64,000 nucleotides of DNA. Source: Achromobacter pestifer (GTDB lineage Bacteria; Pseudomonadota; Gammaproteobacteria; Burkholderiales; Burkholderiaceae_B). Both the position numbers and the translations under genes were made by a program. The stretch is taken from positions 1,054,001-1,118,000 of the forward strand of contig NZ_CADIJX010000001.1 in the NCBI RefSeq assembly GCF_902859625.1, in the 5' to 3' direction. Below, piece after piece: positions 16,916-26,074 of this stretch. The notes under the pieces are model-generated. The model was not told where the DNA came from, ran no database searches, and saw only the letters and a program-made list of their open reading frames with translations. Position 1 is the first letter of the stretch. Every line of letters starts with the position of its first letter.

Positions 16916-18403
16916 TCACTCAACCTTTACCACGTCATCCGGCTTCCAGGTCTGATCGTAAAAGGCATCTTCGGCGCCGTACAAGCGCAGAGCGACAAGG
17001 AAGTTCCGCGCAGGAATCGTTTGGATGAATGCGGCATCCACCACATCCTTAGGCTTTTCCGGTCCAAACCAGATATCGATGGAACCGTCGGGCTGCTTGG
17101 GAATGTCGTAATAGCCATTCGTGGAAGGCAACAACTGCTTGGTTTCGGGCATCGTGCCGTCGGTAATGTTGTATGCCGTCACCGCCCAGAACAGGCCGGC
17201 CGGCGGATTGGGAGGCAAATGCAATTTATAGGTATGACTGCCATCAAGGAAATTGCCGTCCCGGTCTCGTGCGGTGAAGGGATACTTCGAACCCGCGCCG
17301 GTGGTATGCATCACCATGGCGGGCGCTGAAGAGTAGGCAAACTGGAAGAAATTGGCGCGCTGGCTAACATCCAGGTAGCTGTCCTGCATCCATTCGGCCG
17401 TGCCGCCCGCCCAAGTATTTTCGTAGTACCGGTCCTTGTAGTAGAGGTTGCGCTTGTCTTCACGGCCCAATTGCCGGTTTGCCAGAATCATTCTGGGCGC
17501 GGTTTCAACGGCCTTTTTCAGCAGCTCGTCCTGACGCGCGGTCGGTTTGAACGGCTGACCTTTGACAATGCCGATGGAGGCCAGCACGCCACGCAACTCA
17601 GGATCAATGGCTTCGACGGGCTCGTAGTCCACAAACTCCTTGAGCTTGGTCCAATACGTGCTGTCCGTGGGGTACATCATATTAAGGGGCTTGCCGCTGG
17701 CATCCGGAAACGCCATCGGCTTGACGTCTTTCTCCGTCGCCCACAAGGGGTATACGCGCGTCGTCTCGGCGCTCTTCACCGCAGGCACGGGGTCGGGCTT
17801 TCCATCTCCTTTGGCCATGACGGTTCGGAAGAACAGAAAGACGTTGTAGGTGGGTGACTTGAAAGCGAAGTAGCTGCTTGGCACATGCCCCTGGTAGTCC
17901 GGCGGCAAGAGGACATACAGCCCCCCGCGCGCCCGGTCGGGCCCGACCGCGCCGACATCCGTGATGGTGCGCTGGAAGAAGTCAGTGAACATGCCGATGA
18001 CGTTGGGCGGAGCCTTGACCACCAATGGCCCCGTCTTCTTCAAATCAAGGTAGCTCATGGAGTAGATGACATCGGCGTTGGGCGTGGGCACCATCGTGCG
18101 CGAATCCATGCGCTGCTTCCAGATCGGAAGGATGTTGTAGCCGGCTCCGAATGCCTTCTCCGAACCATCACGCATACCGATGACATTGAGCGCAGGCAGC
18201 ATTGTCATGTATGCGTGGATCGCGCGCTGATAATACAGCTCGTCGCGCAGCGACTCCGCCTCTTTGGTGTCGAGCCAATTCCCGTTGTTGATCTGCTGGA
18301 CCAAAGGAGAAGCTGGCGCGTTCTGTTGCGCAAGCGCTGAACTTGCGGCAAGCGCGCCAAGCAGCGCGAAAGCGGCAGAGGAAAGTCTGAACGTTGCAGG
18401 CAT
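16916..18403 (-). CDS. secreted DUF1254/DUF1214 protein (first paralogue)
   Basis: 495 residues with a signal peptide ending near ALAQQ. DUF1254 spans about residues 60-190 (TPNADVIYSMSYLDLKKTGPLVV) and DUF1214 about 370-480 (AVTAYNITDGTMPE...PDGSIDIWFGPEKP). The biochemical role of this family is not established. It lies 75 bp after the next paralogue on the same strand and may be co-transcribed with it. GGAG precedes the ATG at good spacing. Confidence 0.8.
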   Translation of the reverse strand: MPATFRLSSAAFALLGALAASSALAQQNAPASPLVQQINNGNWLDTKEAESLRDELYYQRAIHAYMTMLPALNVIGMRDGSEKAFGAGYNILPIWKQRMDSRTMVPTPNADVIYSMSYLDLKKTGPLVVKAPPNVIGMFTDFFQRTITDVGAVGPDRARGGLYVLLPPDYQGHVPSSYFAFKSPTYNVFLFFRTVMAKGDGKPDPVPAVKSAETTRVYPLWATEKDVKPMAFPDASGKPLNMMYPTDSTYWTKLKEFVDYEPVEAIDPELRGVLASIGIVKGQPFKPTARQDELLKKAVETAPRMILANRQLGREDKRNLYYKDRYYENTWAGGTAEWMQDSYLDVSQRANFFQFAYSSAPAMVMHTTGAGSKYPFTARDRDGNFLDGSHTYKLHLPPNPPAGLFWAVTAYNITDGTMPETKQLLPSTNGYYDIPKQPDGSIDIWFGPEKPKDVVDAAFIQTIPARNFLVALRLYGAEDAFYDQTWKPDDVVKVE

Positions 18404-18478
18404 GGGCCCACTCCTTCGGATGGATGGAAGTCACGCGCGTCCGATGGACGCGATGCAAGGTTGTCCTGGCCCGCGGCC

Positions 18479-19942
18479 CTACTCAACTTTCTTGACCGCA
18501 GGCGGCTTCCACCCCCCGTCCAGGATGCCCTTTTCGCCCCAATAGGCTCGGATATACAGCGAGATCGGCTCCTTCGGAGAGGGCAGCCAGTTTGACTCCT
18601 TATCCTTGCCCGGTGAGGCTGGCCCCACGTAGATGGTCAGCGATCCATCTGGATTTCGCTTCAGATCCTTGTTCTTGGTCCCCAGCGAATAGCGCTTGAG
18701 ATCATTGGCGCTGAAGAGGTGGTGCTGGTTGTATAACGTCAGCGACCAGAAGCCCTTTACCGGGGGGAGCTGTCCTGCCGGGAACGTGACTTCATACCGC
18801 TGGCCGCCGTCCAGCGTCGCCCCCGTTGAATCAAAGTCGGTATAGAAATATTGCGTCTCGGTCGGCCGGTTATCGAACATATTCGACTTTGCCGTGCCGG
18901 TTCGATTGAAGTAGTCAATTCCCGTCTGCGCATTGTTGGTGGACCGGTTCCATTGATTGCCGGCCGGACGGCCGTTATGGGTCCATTTGAAGAATGGCGT
19001 AATGACCTGCTCTTCCGTTTCCCTGGCCGCTTGGACCAGTGCATCCTTGATCGCGGGATCACGGGCTGCCGCCTCAAGGACCGAACGAAACTGAGCGTAC
19101 ATGGCTTCTTCGCCCGGCAAAGGCGGCACCATGTCGAGGACCTGCGGCAGCTGATCAAAGAAGTTCTCAGGCACAACCCAGCGGGTTTCACCTGAACTGG
19201 CGGAGTCTGCTTGAGGATTGGGAATGTCGGGTGCCGTCTTCCAGTCGATGGTTTTCATCTTGCCATTGAAGTCCTTCAACGGATAGAACACGACCTGGTT
19301 GATTTTTGCCTGGATGGCTTGCCGGTCCTTCTCAGTGTCATCCATGAAGATGCGCGGAATCGCATTGGCCAGTGCGGTTGGGCTGCGAATGACCGCCTGC
19401 ACGCCGGCGGGCTTCTTGCCTTTCCAATTAGGGCCGACCAGAAGATAAAAACCGGGTTTGCTCTGATATGGCTTGCCAAGTTCACCAAACTGATTGGTGC
19501 GCTGGTCATAGAGCGCGTAGACCCAAAAGCGGTCGCCAAAGTCTGGCACTTGCGCAATGACGGGCTCTTCATCCAGCGAAAAGAATCCCAAGCCATACAC
19601 CACGTCCTGATTTGGACATGCCACAAAGGTCTCTTCGGGCACGATGTAGTCATGGAGCATACCCACCTGCCCACGCGGAGCCGCTGGCAGGACTCCCCCC
19701 AGCAGGCCGGGACGGGGGGCTTTGGTGATGCGCTCCTTGCGGTTAAGCATATTCACCATCGGCCAGCCCCACACATATGCCATGCGACCAATGGTCTTGG
19801 CGTACTCGGGGTGCATGGTCACGCCGGCCGCAGGAAGCGTCAGCGCGCTCTTGGCGGCTTTTTCGGGCGCCGCGGTGAACGCCGGGCCGGCCGAAAACAG
19901 CAAGGCAAGCGATGAAGCAATGACAATTCCGTGTTTAACCAT
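18479..19942 (-). CDS. secreted DUF1254/DUF1214 protein (second paralogue)
   Basis: About 487 residues, same two-domain plan as its neighbour but strongly diverged: N-terminal DUF1254 with [20 protein letters not shown] and C-terminal DUF1214 with [19 protein letters not shown] and [17 protein letters not shown] signal peptide ends near AFTAA. The ATG at 19942 (MVKHG) is preferred because GAGG is 9 nt upstream; an ATG three codons earlier is too close to it. It is divergent from the AraC-type gene at 20034. Confidence 0.8.
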   Translation of the reverse strand: MVKHGIVIASSLALLFSAGPAFTAAPEKAAKSALTLPAAGVTMHPEYAKTIGRMAYVWGWPMVNMLNRKERITKAPRPGLLGGVLPAAPRGQVGMLHDYIVPEETFVACPNQDVVYGLGFFSLDEEPVIAQVPDFGDRFWVYALYDQRTNQFGELGKPYQSKPGFYLLVGPNWKGKKPAGVQAVIRSPTALANAIPRIFMDDTEKDRQAIQAKINQVVFYPLKDFNGKMKTIDWKTAPDIPNPQADSASSGETRWVVPENFFDQLPQVLDMVPPLPGEEAMYAQFRSVLEAAARDPAIKDALVQAARETEEQVITPFFKWTHNGRPAGNQWNRSTNNAQTGIDYFNRTGTAKSNMFDNRPTETQYFYTDFDSTGATLDGGQRYEVTFPAGQLPPVKGFWSLTLYNQHHLFSANDLKRYSLGTKNKDLKRNPDGSLTIYVGPASPGKDKESNWLPSPKEPISLYIRAYWGEKGILDGGWKPPAVKKVE

Positions 19943-20033
19943 GTGGCACATCCTCGGGGTTATCCCTGTGCAGGGCTGGCGCGGGCAAATGCTGGAACGG
20001 AACCATTCTCGCTAGTGACGTGTCCCCGAGTCC

Positions 20034-20996
20034 ATGCTAATTTTGGCAATAACTCGTCAGCATGTTGCGATGAACTCCATGAAGTTGCATCGTTTGAGAT
20101 CCTTTGAAGAGTACGAAGCCGCCGTGGTCAACGTTGACCTCAACGTGCGCTTGCTTGGCCCAGCCGATGGCCCATGGCAGATTGGCCACGCAGATATTGA
20201 CGGCATCGTCATCCAGCAAGGCATTGAAACCGTGGCGAACCTGTGCGAGGCATCGGGATCGCCCGCGCATTTGATGTTCTTGATCTCGAATGGCCCTCCG
20301 GAGCCGACCTGGTTGAACGGGGTCGCATTCAGACCGGGGCTATTGGGCATACTTGCACCAGGCCGAGGCTTTGTGTTTCGAGCGATCGGACCCAATCGAT
20401 GGATGACCATCGCCATTCCGCTGTCGTCGGCGCTTTTTCGCGGAGATGACGAGACCGCCGCCGTCCTGCGCTCATGGACTCGATCCACGCAAATGCTGCA
20501 ATTCGAGCCGATTCTTGTCGAGGCGTTGCATCAAGCGGCGTTGGTCGCGGCGGCCCCCGACACCCCTCCGCCGGCGGGACGCGCGCTGATGGAAAATGCT
20601 GTTGCGGCATTGATTCGCGCGCGGTCGGTGCGAAAGCCCATGCGCGGCCGACCCGGCATGTCTCGCCACGAGATGTGCGACGCAACGCTAGACATACTGC
20701 GCGTTGCGAACGGATCCAAGCCTGATCTGGTCGAATTTGACCGTTTATCCTTCAGCGCAAGATCGCTCAGGGGGTTCTTTCAGCAGTGCTTTGGCTGCGG
20801 ACCCACCCACTATCTCCATTTACGTCAACTGCATGCGGTGTATGCGGCATTGAAAGGCGAAGCCATGCGAAAGGCCCCCATCGCCGAGATATTCGACCGC
20901 GAAAGCTATCCCTACTCCAACTATTCGCTAGCGCGCTACCGTGCCATCTTCGGCGAATCGCCTTCGGAGACCCGGATGGGATCCGAGGCACCTTAG
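20034..20996 (+). CDS. AraC-type transcriptional regulator
   Basis: 320 residues. The C-terminal ~100 residues look like an AraC helix-turn-helix domain (LSFSARSLRGFFQQCFGCGPTHYL as first motif and the late YSNYSLARYRAIFGESPSE block). The N-terminal domain is of the type seen in AraC members that sense small aromatic or oxidised ligands. It is divergent from the tandem DUF1254 genes and probably controls them. ATG codons at 20034 and 20070 are both possible starts. Confidence 0.75.
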   Translation: MLILAITRQHVAMNSMKLHRLRSFEEYEAAVVNVDLNVRLLGPADGPWQIGHADIDGIVIQQGIETVANLCEASGSPAHLMFLISNGPPEPTWLNGVAFRPGLLGILAPGRGFVFRAIGPNRWMTIAIPLSSALFRGDDETAAVLRSWTRSTQMLQFEPILVEALHQAALVAAAPDTPPPAGRALMENAVAALIRARSVRKPMRGRPGMSRHEMCDATLDILRVANGSKPDLVEFDRLSFSARSLRGFFQQCFGCGPTHYLHLRQLHAVYAALKGEAMRKAPIAEIFDRESYPYSNYSLARYRAIFGESPSETRMGSEAP

Positions 20997-21139
20997 AAGG
21001 CCTCCGCGGCGGCCGGTCTCGTGCGGGCATGCCAAAATGACCACTTTAGATCCAGCACATCGGGAACGCGCGCGAGCGTTACGTTACAGTGCTGATCAGC
21101 GTGGCTTTGCCAGCGAACGAATCCAGGAGAAGTACCGCA

Positions 21140-21640
21140 GTGAATGACACCCACATATCGGATACCGATATAACCGAAGACCGCAAGGAACAGGAACCCA
21201 GGCTTTGGCGTGACGACGGCTGGACCGCCCGGATCATCAAGAACGAGGACGACGACGGCTGGGCCGTGGAGATGACCCTGGACGGACAAGCCGAGCCGGC
21301 CCTGGTGGGCCCCTGGACCATGGGGCGCGACAAGAAGAACCCCAAGCCGCTCGACTCCCCCGCGTTCATCACCTTGGTCAAGACCGCCAACGAAGTCCTG
21401 CGCCGTCACGAACAGCAACTGCACGCGACGCTGCACAAGAGCGTGAAGATCGATGCCGCCGCTGGTCGCCTGACCGTCAAGCTGGACATCGTTCCAGATG
21501 AAGACGAGCCCTATGCCGTGCTAAGCGCCTACGATGAATCCGGCGAACAACTGGCCGAGGTCCACGTCGCACCGAACTACAAGCTGAGCGTGCAACGTGC
21601 GTCGGAGTGGGCAAGCGGCGGTTTCGGCAAGCAAGGCTGA
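21140..21640 (+). CDS. conserved hypothetical cytoplasmic protein
   Basis: 166 residues, acidic, without signal or membrane segments. The translation begins at a GTG (VNDTHISDTD) with AGGAGA 9 nt upstream; the open frame extends 17 codons further but without such support. The protein has a Trp-rich strand region (RLWRDDGWTARIIKNEDDDG) and a predicted helix (SPAFITLVKTANEVLRRHEQQ). I do not recognise a family. It stands alone between the AraC gene and the convergent catabolic island. Confidence 0.6.
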   Translation: MNDTHISDTDITEDRKEQEPRLWRDDGWTARIIKNEDDDGWAVEMTLDGQAEPALVGPWTMGRDKKNPKPLDSPAFITLVKTANEVLRRHEQQLHATLHKSVKIDAAAGRLTVKLDIVPDEDEPYAVLSAYDESGEQLAEVHVAPNYKLSVQRASEWASGGFGKQG

Positions 21641-21700
21641 TCCGGGCGTTTCTCCGACCGGTTGCGCGTGTTTGAATCCCGCAACGTGATGATCGGCAAA

Positions 21701-21748
21701 GGATCTGGCCTCGGCGGGTTCACCGTATCCGACGAGGCCACGTGATCC
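21701..21748. terminator. imperfect stem-loop between convergent genes
   Basis: TGGCCTCG (21706-21713) and CGAGGCCA (21733-21740) pair perfectly; GGATC and GATCC outside them extend the stem. It fills the gap between the small hypothetical gene and the end of the DUF35 gene. No T-run follows, so a two-way terminator is likely but unproven. Confidence 0.4.
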
Positions 21749-22159
21749 TCAGGCCTCCAACGTGAACTGCGGCAAGGTGATGTCGGGGGATACCTGCTCG
21801 AAGCACACCCGCACCCGGCTGCCTACCCTGACCGCCTCGGGCGGGCTATCCACGATATTGGCCATCATGCGCACCCCTTCGTCCAGGTCGATCATGGCGA
21901 CGACATAAGGCACCTTGTCGCTCAGGCCCGCGTTGCTCGGCCGCCGATTGATGGTATAGGTGTAGACGGTTCCCTGGCCGCCGCACTCGATCCACTCGAT
22001 GCTGTCTGACAGGCACGCCGTGCAGAACTCGCGCGGGTAGAACTGGCGCGTCTTGCAGCAACCGCATTGCTGGATGACCAGGCGATGTGTCTTTGCCGCG
22101 TCCCAGTACGGCTGGGTGATCCGGGTCGGTTGCGGCAGCGGGCGTTGAACTTGGTCCAT
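21749..22159 (-). CDS. DUF35 OB-fold/zinc-ribbon protein (thiolase partner)
   Basis: 136 residues. The N-terminal rubredoxin-like zinc ribbon is CGCC...CTAC (CGCCKTRQFYPREFCTAC) and an OB-fold follows (TVYTYTINRRP, VPYVVAMIDLDEGVRMMAN). Proteins of this kind bind thiolase-fold partners; in steroid degraders the ChsH2 DUF35 domain activates the aldolase Ltp2. The gene starts 2 bp after the stop of the thiolase-fold gene, which supports a complex between the two. A long upstream extension of the frame lies inside the thiolase gene and is not used. Confidence 0.85.
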   Translation of the reverse strand: MDQVQRPLPQPTRITQPYWDAAKTHRLVIQQCGCCKTRQFYPREFCTACLSDSIEWIECGGQGTVYTYTINRRPSNAGLSDKVPYVVAMIDLDEGVRMMANIVDSPPEAVRVGSRVRVCFEQVSPDITLPQFTLEA

Positions 22160-22161
22160 GG

Positions 22162-23319
22162 TCAGACTCCGAGAATCAGGGTGGTGTTGCAGGAAAAAAC
22201 CAGGCCGGGCGCATGTACCAGCGCCAGCTCTGCCTTGGGCAGCTGGCGCTCCCCGCATTCCTTGCGCAACTGGTGCACCGCTTCAAGCAGCAACAGCATG
22301 CCGAACTGGCCCGGGTGGTTGTAGGACAGGCCGCCGCCCGAGGTATTGATGGGGAAATCGCCCCCGGGGGCCAGACGCCCCTGCGCCACGAAGGCGCCGC
22401 CCTCGCCGCGCTTGCAAAAGCCCAATTCCTCCAGCGACTGGATCACACCGATGGTGAAGTGGTCGTAGATCTGCACCACGTCGATGTCGGCGCGCGTGAC
22501 GCCGGCCATCGCCAGCGCGGCATCCGCCGTCCGCGCCACATCGGTATCCAGCCAGTCAGCGGTGTTGAACGGGGTGTAGTGGTGCGAGAAGGATTCAGCA
22601 ATGCCCATCACGTAGACCGGCGGCCGCTTGAGGGTACGGGCGCGCGCGGCGGACGTGATGATGACGGCGCCGCCAGCGTCCGTCACCAGGCAGCAGTCGC
22701 GCTGCCGCAAGGGATCGGCGATCATCCTGGAAGCCATGACTTCGTCGATCGAGGTGTCCTCGCGCCGGTAGGCCTTGGGATTGAGTTGCGCCCATTTGCG
22801 CGCCGCCACCGCCACCTCGGCCAGGTCCTTGTGGGTGGTGCCGTAGCGGTGCATGTGCAGTTTCGCCACCATCGCGTAATAGCCTATGGGGCTCAGTTGC
22901 CCATAGGGTGTGATGAACTGGCCGCGCGGCATGCGCATGTCCTCGGGCGTGCCGCCGACCTTGCGCGTGCCATCCGACAGCTGGGTGCTGCCGTAGGCCA
23001 CCAGCGCCACCTCGCACATGCCGGCCTCGATCGCGGCCATGGCGTGACGGATGTGCATCACGCTGGACATGCCGCCGACGCTGGTCGAATCCACATAGCG
23101 CGGCCGTATGCCCAGGTATTCCGCCAGATGCAGGCCGGCGAATTTGTCGTCGACGTGGGCGAACACGCCATCCACGTCCTTGAGCGTCAGCCCGGCATCG
23201 CGCAAGGCCCGAGCGGCGGCCTGCGCTTGCAGGTCCAGTGAGGTCATGCCGGGGACTTTCCCCAGGTCGGATTCGGCGGCGCCGACAATGGCGACCGATT
23301 TCGAAAGGTGCTTGGTCAT
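22162..23319 (-). CDS. thiolase-fold lipid-transfer protein, probable Ltp2-type aldolase
   Basis: 385 residues with the thiolase fold. The usual nucleophilic cysteine near residue 80-90 is absent: the block reads VDSTSVGGMSSV. The late motif GGGLSYNHPGQFG keeps the histidine (H335) with a tyrosine at Y333, and another tyrosine is at Y285 in QIYDHFTIG. Loss of cysteine with added active-site tyrosines is the pattern of non-thiolytic, steroid side-chain aldolases of the Ltp2 group. It is paired with DUF35 as expected. A retro-aldol role in shortening a branched side chain is inferred. Confidence 0.75.
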   Translation of the reverse strand: MTKHLSKSVAIVGAAESDLGKVPGMTSLDLQAQAAARALRDAGLTLKDVDGVFAHVDDKFAGLHLAEYLGIRPRYVDSTSVGGMSSVMHIRHAMAAIEAGMCEVALVAYGSTQLSDGTRKVGGTPEDMRMPRGQFITPYGQLSPIGYYAMVAKLHMHRYGTTHKDLAEVAVAARKWAQLNPKAYRREDTSIDEVMASRMIADPLRQRDCCLVTDAGGAVIITSAARARTLKRPPVYVMGIAESFSHHYTPFNTADWLDTDVARTADAALAMAGVTRADIDVVQIYDHFTIGVIQSLEELGFCKRGEGGAFVAQGRLAPGGDFPINTSGGGLSYNHPGQFGMLLLLEAVHQLRKECGERQLPKAELALVHAPGLVFSCNTTLILGV

Positions 23320-23356
23320 GTAGGGATCTGTTCCTGTCTAAGTCGAAGAAGAAGAT

Positions 23357-24496
23357 TCAAAGCGTGCGGGCGATCAGTTCGCGCATGACTTCCGAGGCCC
23401 CGCCATAGATCCGGTTGGGCCGCACATCGGTGTAGGCGCGGGCAATCGGGTATTCGCGCATGTAGCCGTAGCCTCCATGGAACTGCACCAGATCATCGAT
23501 GGCGATCGTGGCTTCGGACGCCCACAGCTTGGCCATGGCCGCGCCCCCGGCGTCGAGCTCGCCGTCCAGGTATTGCTGCACGCAGCCGTCGACGAAGGCG
23601 CGGGTGGCGGCAGCCAGGGTCTTGATATCGGCCAGCTTGAAGCGGATGTGCTGGTTGTCGATCAGGGCCTTGTCGAAGGCGCGTCGTTCCTTGGTGTAGT
23701 CGACCGTCCACTGCAAGGCACTTTCCAGCGCCATGGCGCAGCGCACCGCGATCATCAGGCGCTCGCGCACCAATTCCTTCATCAGGTAGCCGAAGCCCTG
23801 GCCCGGCTCGCCCAGCATGTCTTCGTCCGGCACGAACATGTCCTGAAAGAACAGCTCGGCCGTGTCCTGCGCCTTCTGTCCGACCTTGTCCAGCAGGCGT
23901 CCGCGCGTGAATCCGGTCGTCGCGGTATCGACCCAGAACAGGCTGATGCCGCGCGCGCCAGCGCCGGGATCGGTCTTGGCCACCACCAGCACGCGGTCGG
24001 CATGGAAGCCGTTGGTAATGAAAGTCTTCTGGCCGTTGATGACGTAGCCGCCCTGCGCCTTGGCCGCCGCGGTGCGTATGGCTTTGACGTCGCTGCCCGC
24101 CCCCGGCTCGGTCATCGCAATGGATGCCACGATGTCGCCCTGCGCCATGCCTGGCAGGTCACGCTGCTTCTGGCGCTCGGTGCCGAAGTTCAGCAGATAA
24201 GGGGCCACGATGTCGGAATGGGTCGTGAAGCCGGTGACGCCGGTGGCCAACGCGCGGGCGATCTCCTCCACCACGATGATGGTGTGCAGGAAATCCCCGC
24301 CTCCCCCGCCGTACTCCTCGGGCGTGCTGGGCAGCAGGATGCCGGCTGCGCCGGCCTTGCGCCAGAGGTCCCGCGGCACCAGGCCTTCCTGTTCCCACTG
24401 GTAGTGGTTGGGCGTGATCTCGTGCGCGATGAAGCGCGCCACGGTGTCGCGGAACAGTTCATGGTCCGCCGAGAAAAGCTTGCGCTGCCGGTTCAT
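23357..24496 (-). CDS. acyl-CoA dehydrogenase (first of two)
   Basis: FAD enzyme of 379 residues that oxidises an acyl-CoA to the trans-2-enoyl-CoA. Motifs include SIAMTEPGAGSDV and the C-terminal FHGGYGYMREYPIARAYTDVR...YGGASEVMRELI. AGGAG precedes the ATG by 6-7 nt. It is followed by the thiolase-fold gene after 37 bp and preceded by the CoA ligase gene, so it is in the minus-strand operon. Confidence 0.9.
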   Translation of the reverse strand: MNRQRKLFSADHELFRDTVARFIAHEITPNHYQWEQEGLVPRDLWRKAGAAGILLPSTPEEYGGGGGDFLHTIIVVEEIARALATGVTGFTTHSDIVAPYLLNFGTERQKQRDLPGMAQGDIVASIAMTEPGAGSDVKAIRTAAAKAQGGYVINGQKTFITNGFHADRVLVVAKTDPGAGARGISLFWVDTATTGFTRGRLLDKVGQKAQDTAELFFQDMFVPDEDMLGEPGQGFGYLMKELVRERLMIAVRCAMALESALQWTVDYTKERRAFDKALIDNQHIRFKLADIKTLAAATRAFVDGCVQQYLDGELDAGGAAMAKLWASEATIAIDDLVQFHGGYGYMREYPIARAYTDVRPNRIYGGASEVMRELIARTL

Positions 24497-24526
24497 GCCG
24501 TCTCCTGATCTGTCATGAGGGACCGC

Positions 24527-26056
24527 CTACGCTTGCGGCCAGTAACGCTGCTTGACCAGCCGCTTGAGCAGCTTGCCGGTTTCGGTGCGCGGCATGTCGC
24601 TGGAAAAATCCACGCTCTTCGGGCACTTGACGGGCGAGATCCGGTCACGGCAATAAGCGATCAGCTGCAACGCCAGGTCGGGACTGGCGGCGGCGGGATC
24701 ACGCAATTGCACGACCGCCTTGACCTCCTCGCCGAACTCATCGTTCGGCACGCCGACCACCGCCACATCGGCCACCGCAGGATGCGTGCTCAACAGGTTC
24801 TCGGCTTCCTGGGGATAGATGTTGACCCCGCCCGACACGATCATGTTGGACAGGCGGTCGGTCAGATACAGATAGCCGTCCTGGTCCAGATAGCCGATAT
24901 CGCCATAGGTGGCCCAGCCGCGCGCGTTGTAGGCGCCGCGCGTCTTGTCCGGATCCTTGTGGTATTCAAAGGAGCCGCCCCCGGAGAAGTAGATGACGCC
25001 GGGCTGCCCCACGGGCAGTTCGTTCAGCCCATCTTCGCTCACGATGTGCGCCTGGCCGAATTCCGGCCTGCCGACCGAGCCGCGGTGCGCAAGCCATTCG
25101 TCTGAGCCCAGTGACGTGCGCCCCACCAGCTCCGTGCCGCTGTAGTACTCGTACAGGATCGGCCCCCACCACGCGATCATGGCTTCCTTGACGTCGACCG
25201 GGCACGGCGCGGCCGCATGCACCGCGTAGCGCAGCGTGGACAGGTCGTGGCGCGCACGTACTTCCTGCGGCAGCCGCAGCAGCCGGATGAACATGGTCGG
25301 CACCCATTGCGAATGCGTGACGCCGTAGGTGGAAATTGCCTCAAGCGCCCCGGCCGCATCGAATTTTTCCAGCATGACGCAGCTGCCGCCCGCGCGCAGC
25401 GCCGCCATGTTCCAGCGCACCGGGGCTGCGTGATAGAACGGCGCGGTGGACAGATAGACCGTGTCGCGATCGAATGCCTTCCACGCGCTACTGGGCGCGT
25501 CGCCAACGCGGAAGTAGCGGTTGGCCACCGATAGCGGACGCTTGATGCCCTTGGGCAGCCCGGTGGTGCCCGACGAATACAGGAAGTCCGTGCCCTCCGG
25601 GGTTTCCGGCAGCGCCACATCGTCGGCATGGCGGCCGGCCCAGGCCTCGTACTGGATCGCGGCGGCGTCCGCGCCATCCATGCAGACGCGCAACACGCCG
25701 CGCCGGTCCAGGCTGTCGGCATCCGTTTCGGCCTGCGTCTGGCCCGAATAGAACAGGACCCGGGCATCGCAGTTCTCGATGATGTAGCGCGCTTCCTCGC
25801 GCTTCAGGTGGCGGCTGATGGTGGTGTAGTACAGGCCGATGCGGTGCGCGGCCCACAACAGCTCGAAAAAGCGCGGATGATTTTCCAGGAACACCGCGAT
25901 CACGTCGCCGGCCTGCAAGCCGGCATCCAGCAAGGCTGCCGCGCATTTGCGGCTGCGCAGTTCCAGCTCGCGCCAGGTCACCGTGGTTCCAGACGGAATC
26001 ATGCGGTAGGCGATGCGATCGGGCATCTCCCGGGCATGGGCTTCAAGTGCAGACAT
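24527..26056 (-). CDS. AMP-forming acyl-CoA ligase (first of two)
   Basis: 509 residues of the ANL superfamily. The ATP loop is YSSGTTGLPKG, the adenine region is YEYYSGTE, the hinge and lysine region are YLTDRLSNMIVSGGVNIYPQE, and the C-terminal lysine is in PRTETGKLLKR. It activates a carboxylic acid with ATP and CoA. It is in the minus-strand operon between the MaoC and acyl-CoA dehydrogenase genes. Similar length to the second ligase at 36700 but clearly different in sequence. Confidence 0.9.
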   Translation of the reverse strand: MSALEAHAREMPDRIAYRMIPSGTTVTWRELELRSRKCAAALLDAGLQAGDVIAVFLENHPRFFELLWAAHRIGLYYTTISRHLKREEARYIIENCDARVLFYSGQTQAETDADSLDRRGVLRVCMDGADAAAIQYEAWAGRHADDVALPETPEGTDFLYSSGTTGLPKGIKRPLSVANRYFRVGDAPSSAWKAFDRDTVYLSTAPFYHAAPVRWNMAALRAGGSCVMLEKFDAAGALEAISTYGVTHSQWVPTMFIRLLRLPQEVRARHDLSTLRYAVHAAAPCPVDVKEAMIAWWGPILYEYYSGTELVGRTSLGSDEWLAHRGSVGRPEFGQAHIVSEDGLNELPVGQPGVIYFSGGGSFEYHKDPDKTRGAYNARGWATYGDIGYLDQDGYLYLTDRLSNMIVSGGVNIYPQEAENLLSTHPAVADVAVVGVPNDEFGEEVKAVVQLRDPAAASPDLALQLIAYCRDRISPVKCPKSVDFSSDMPRTETGKLLKRLVKQRYWPQA

Positions 26057-26074
26057 GGTTCACCTCTCGTTTGC

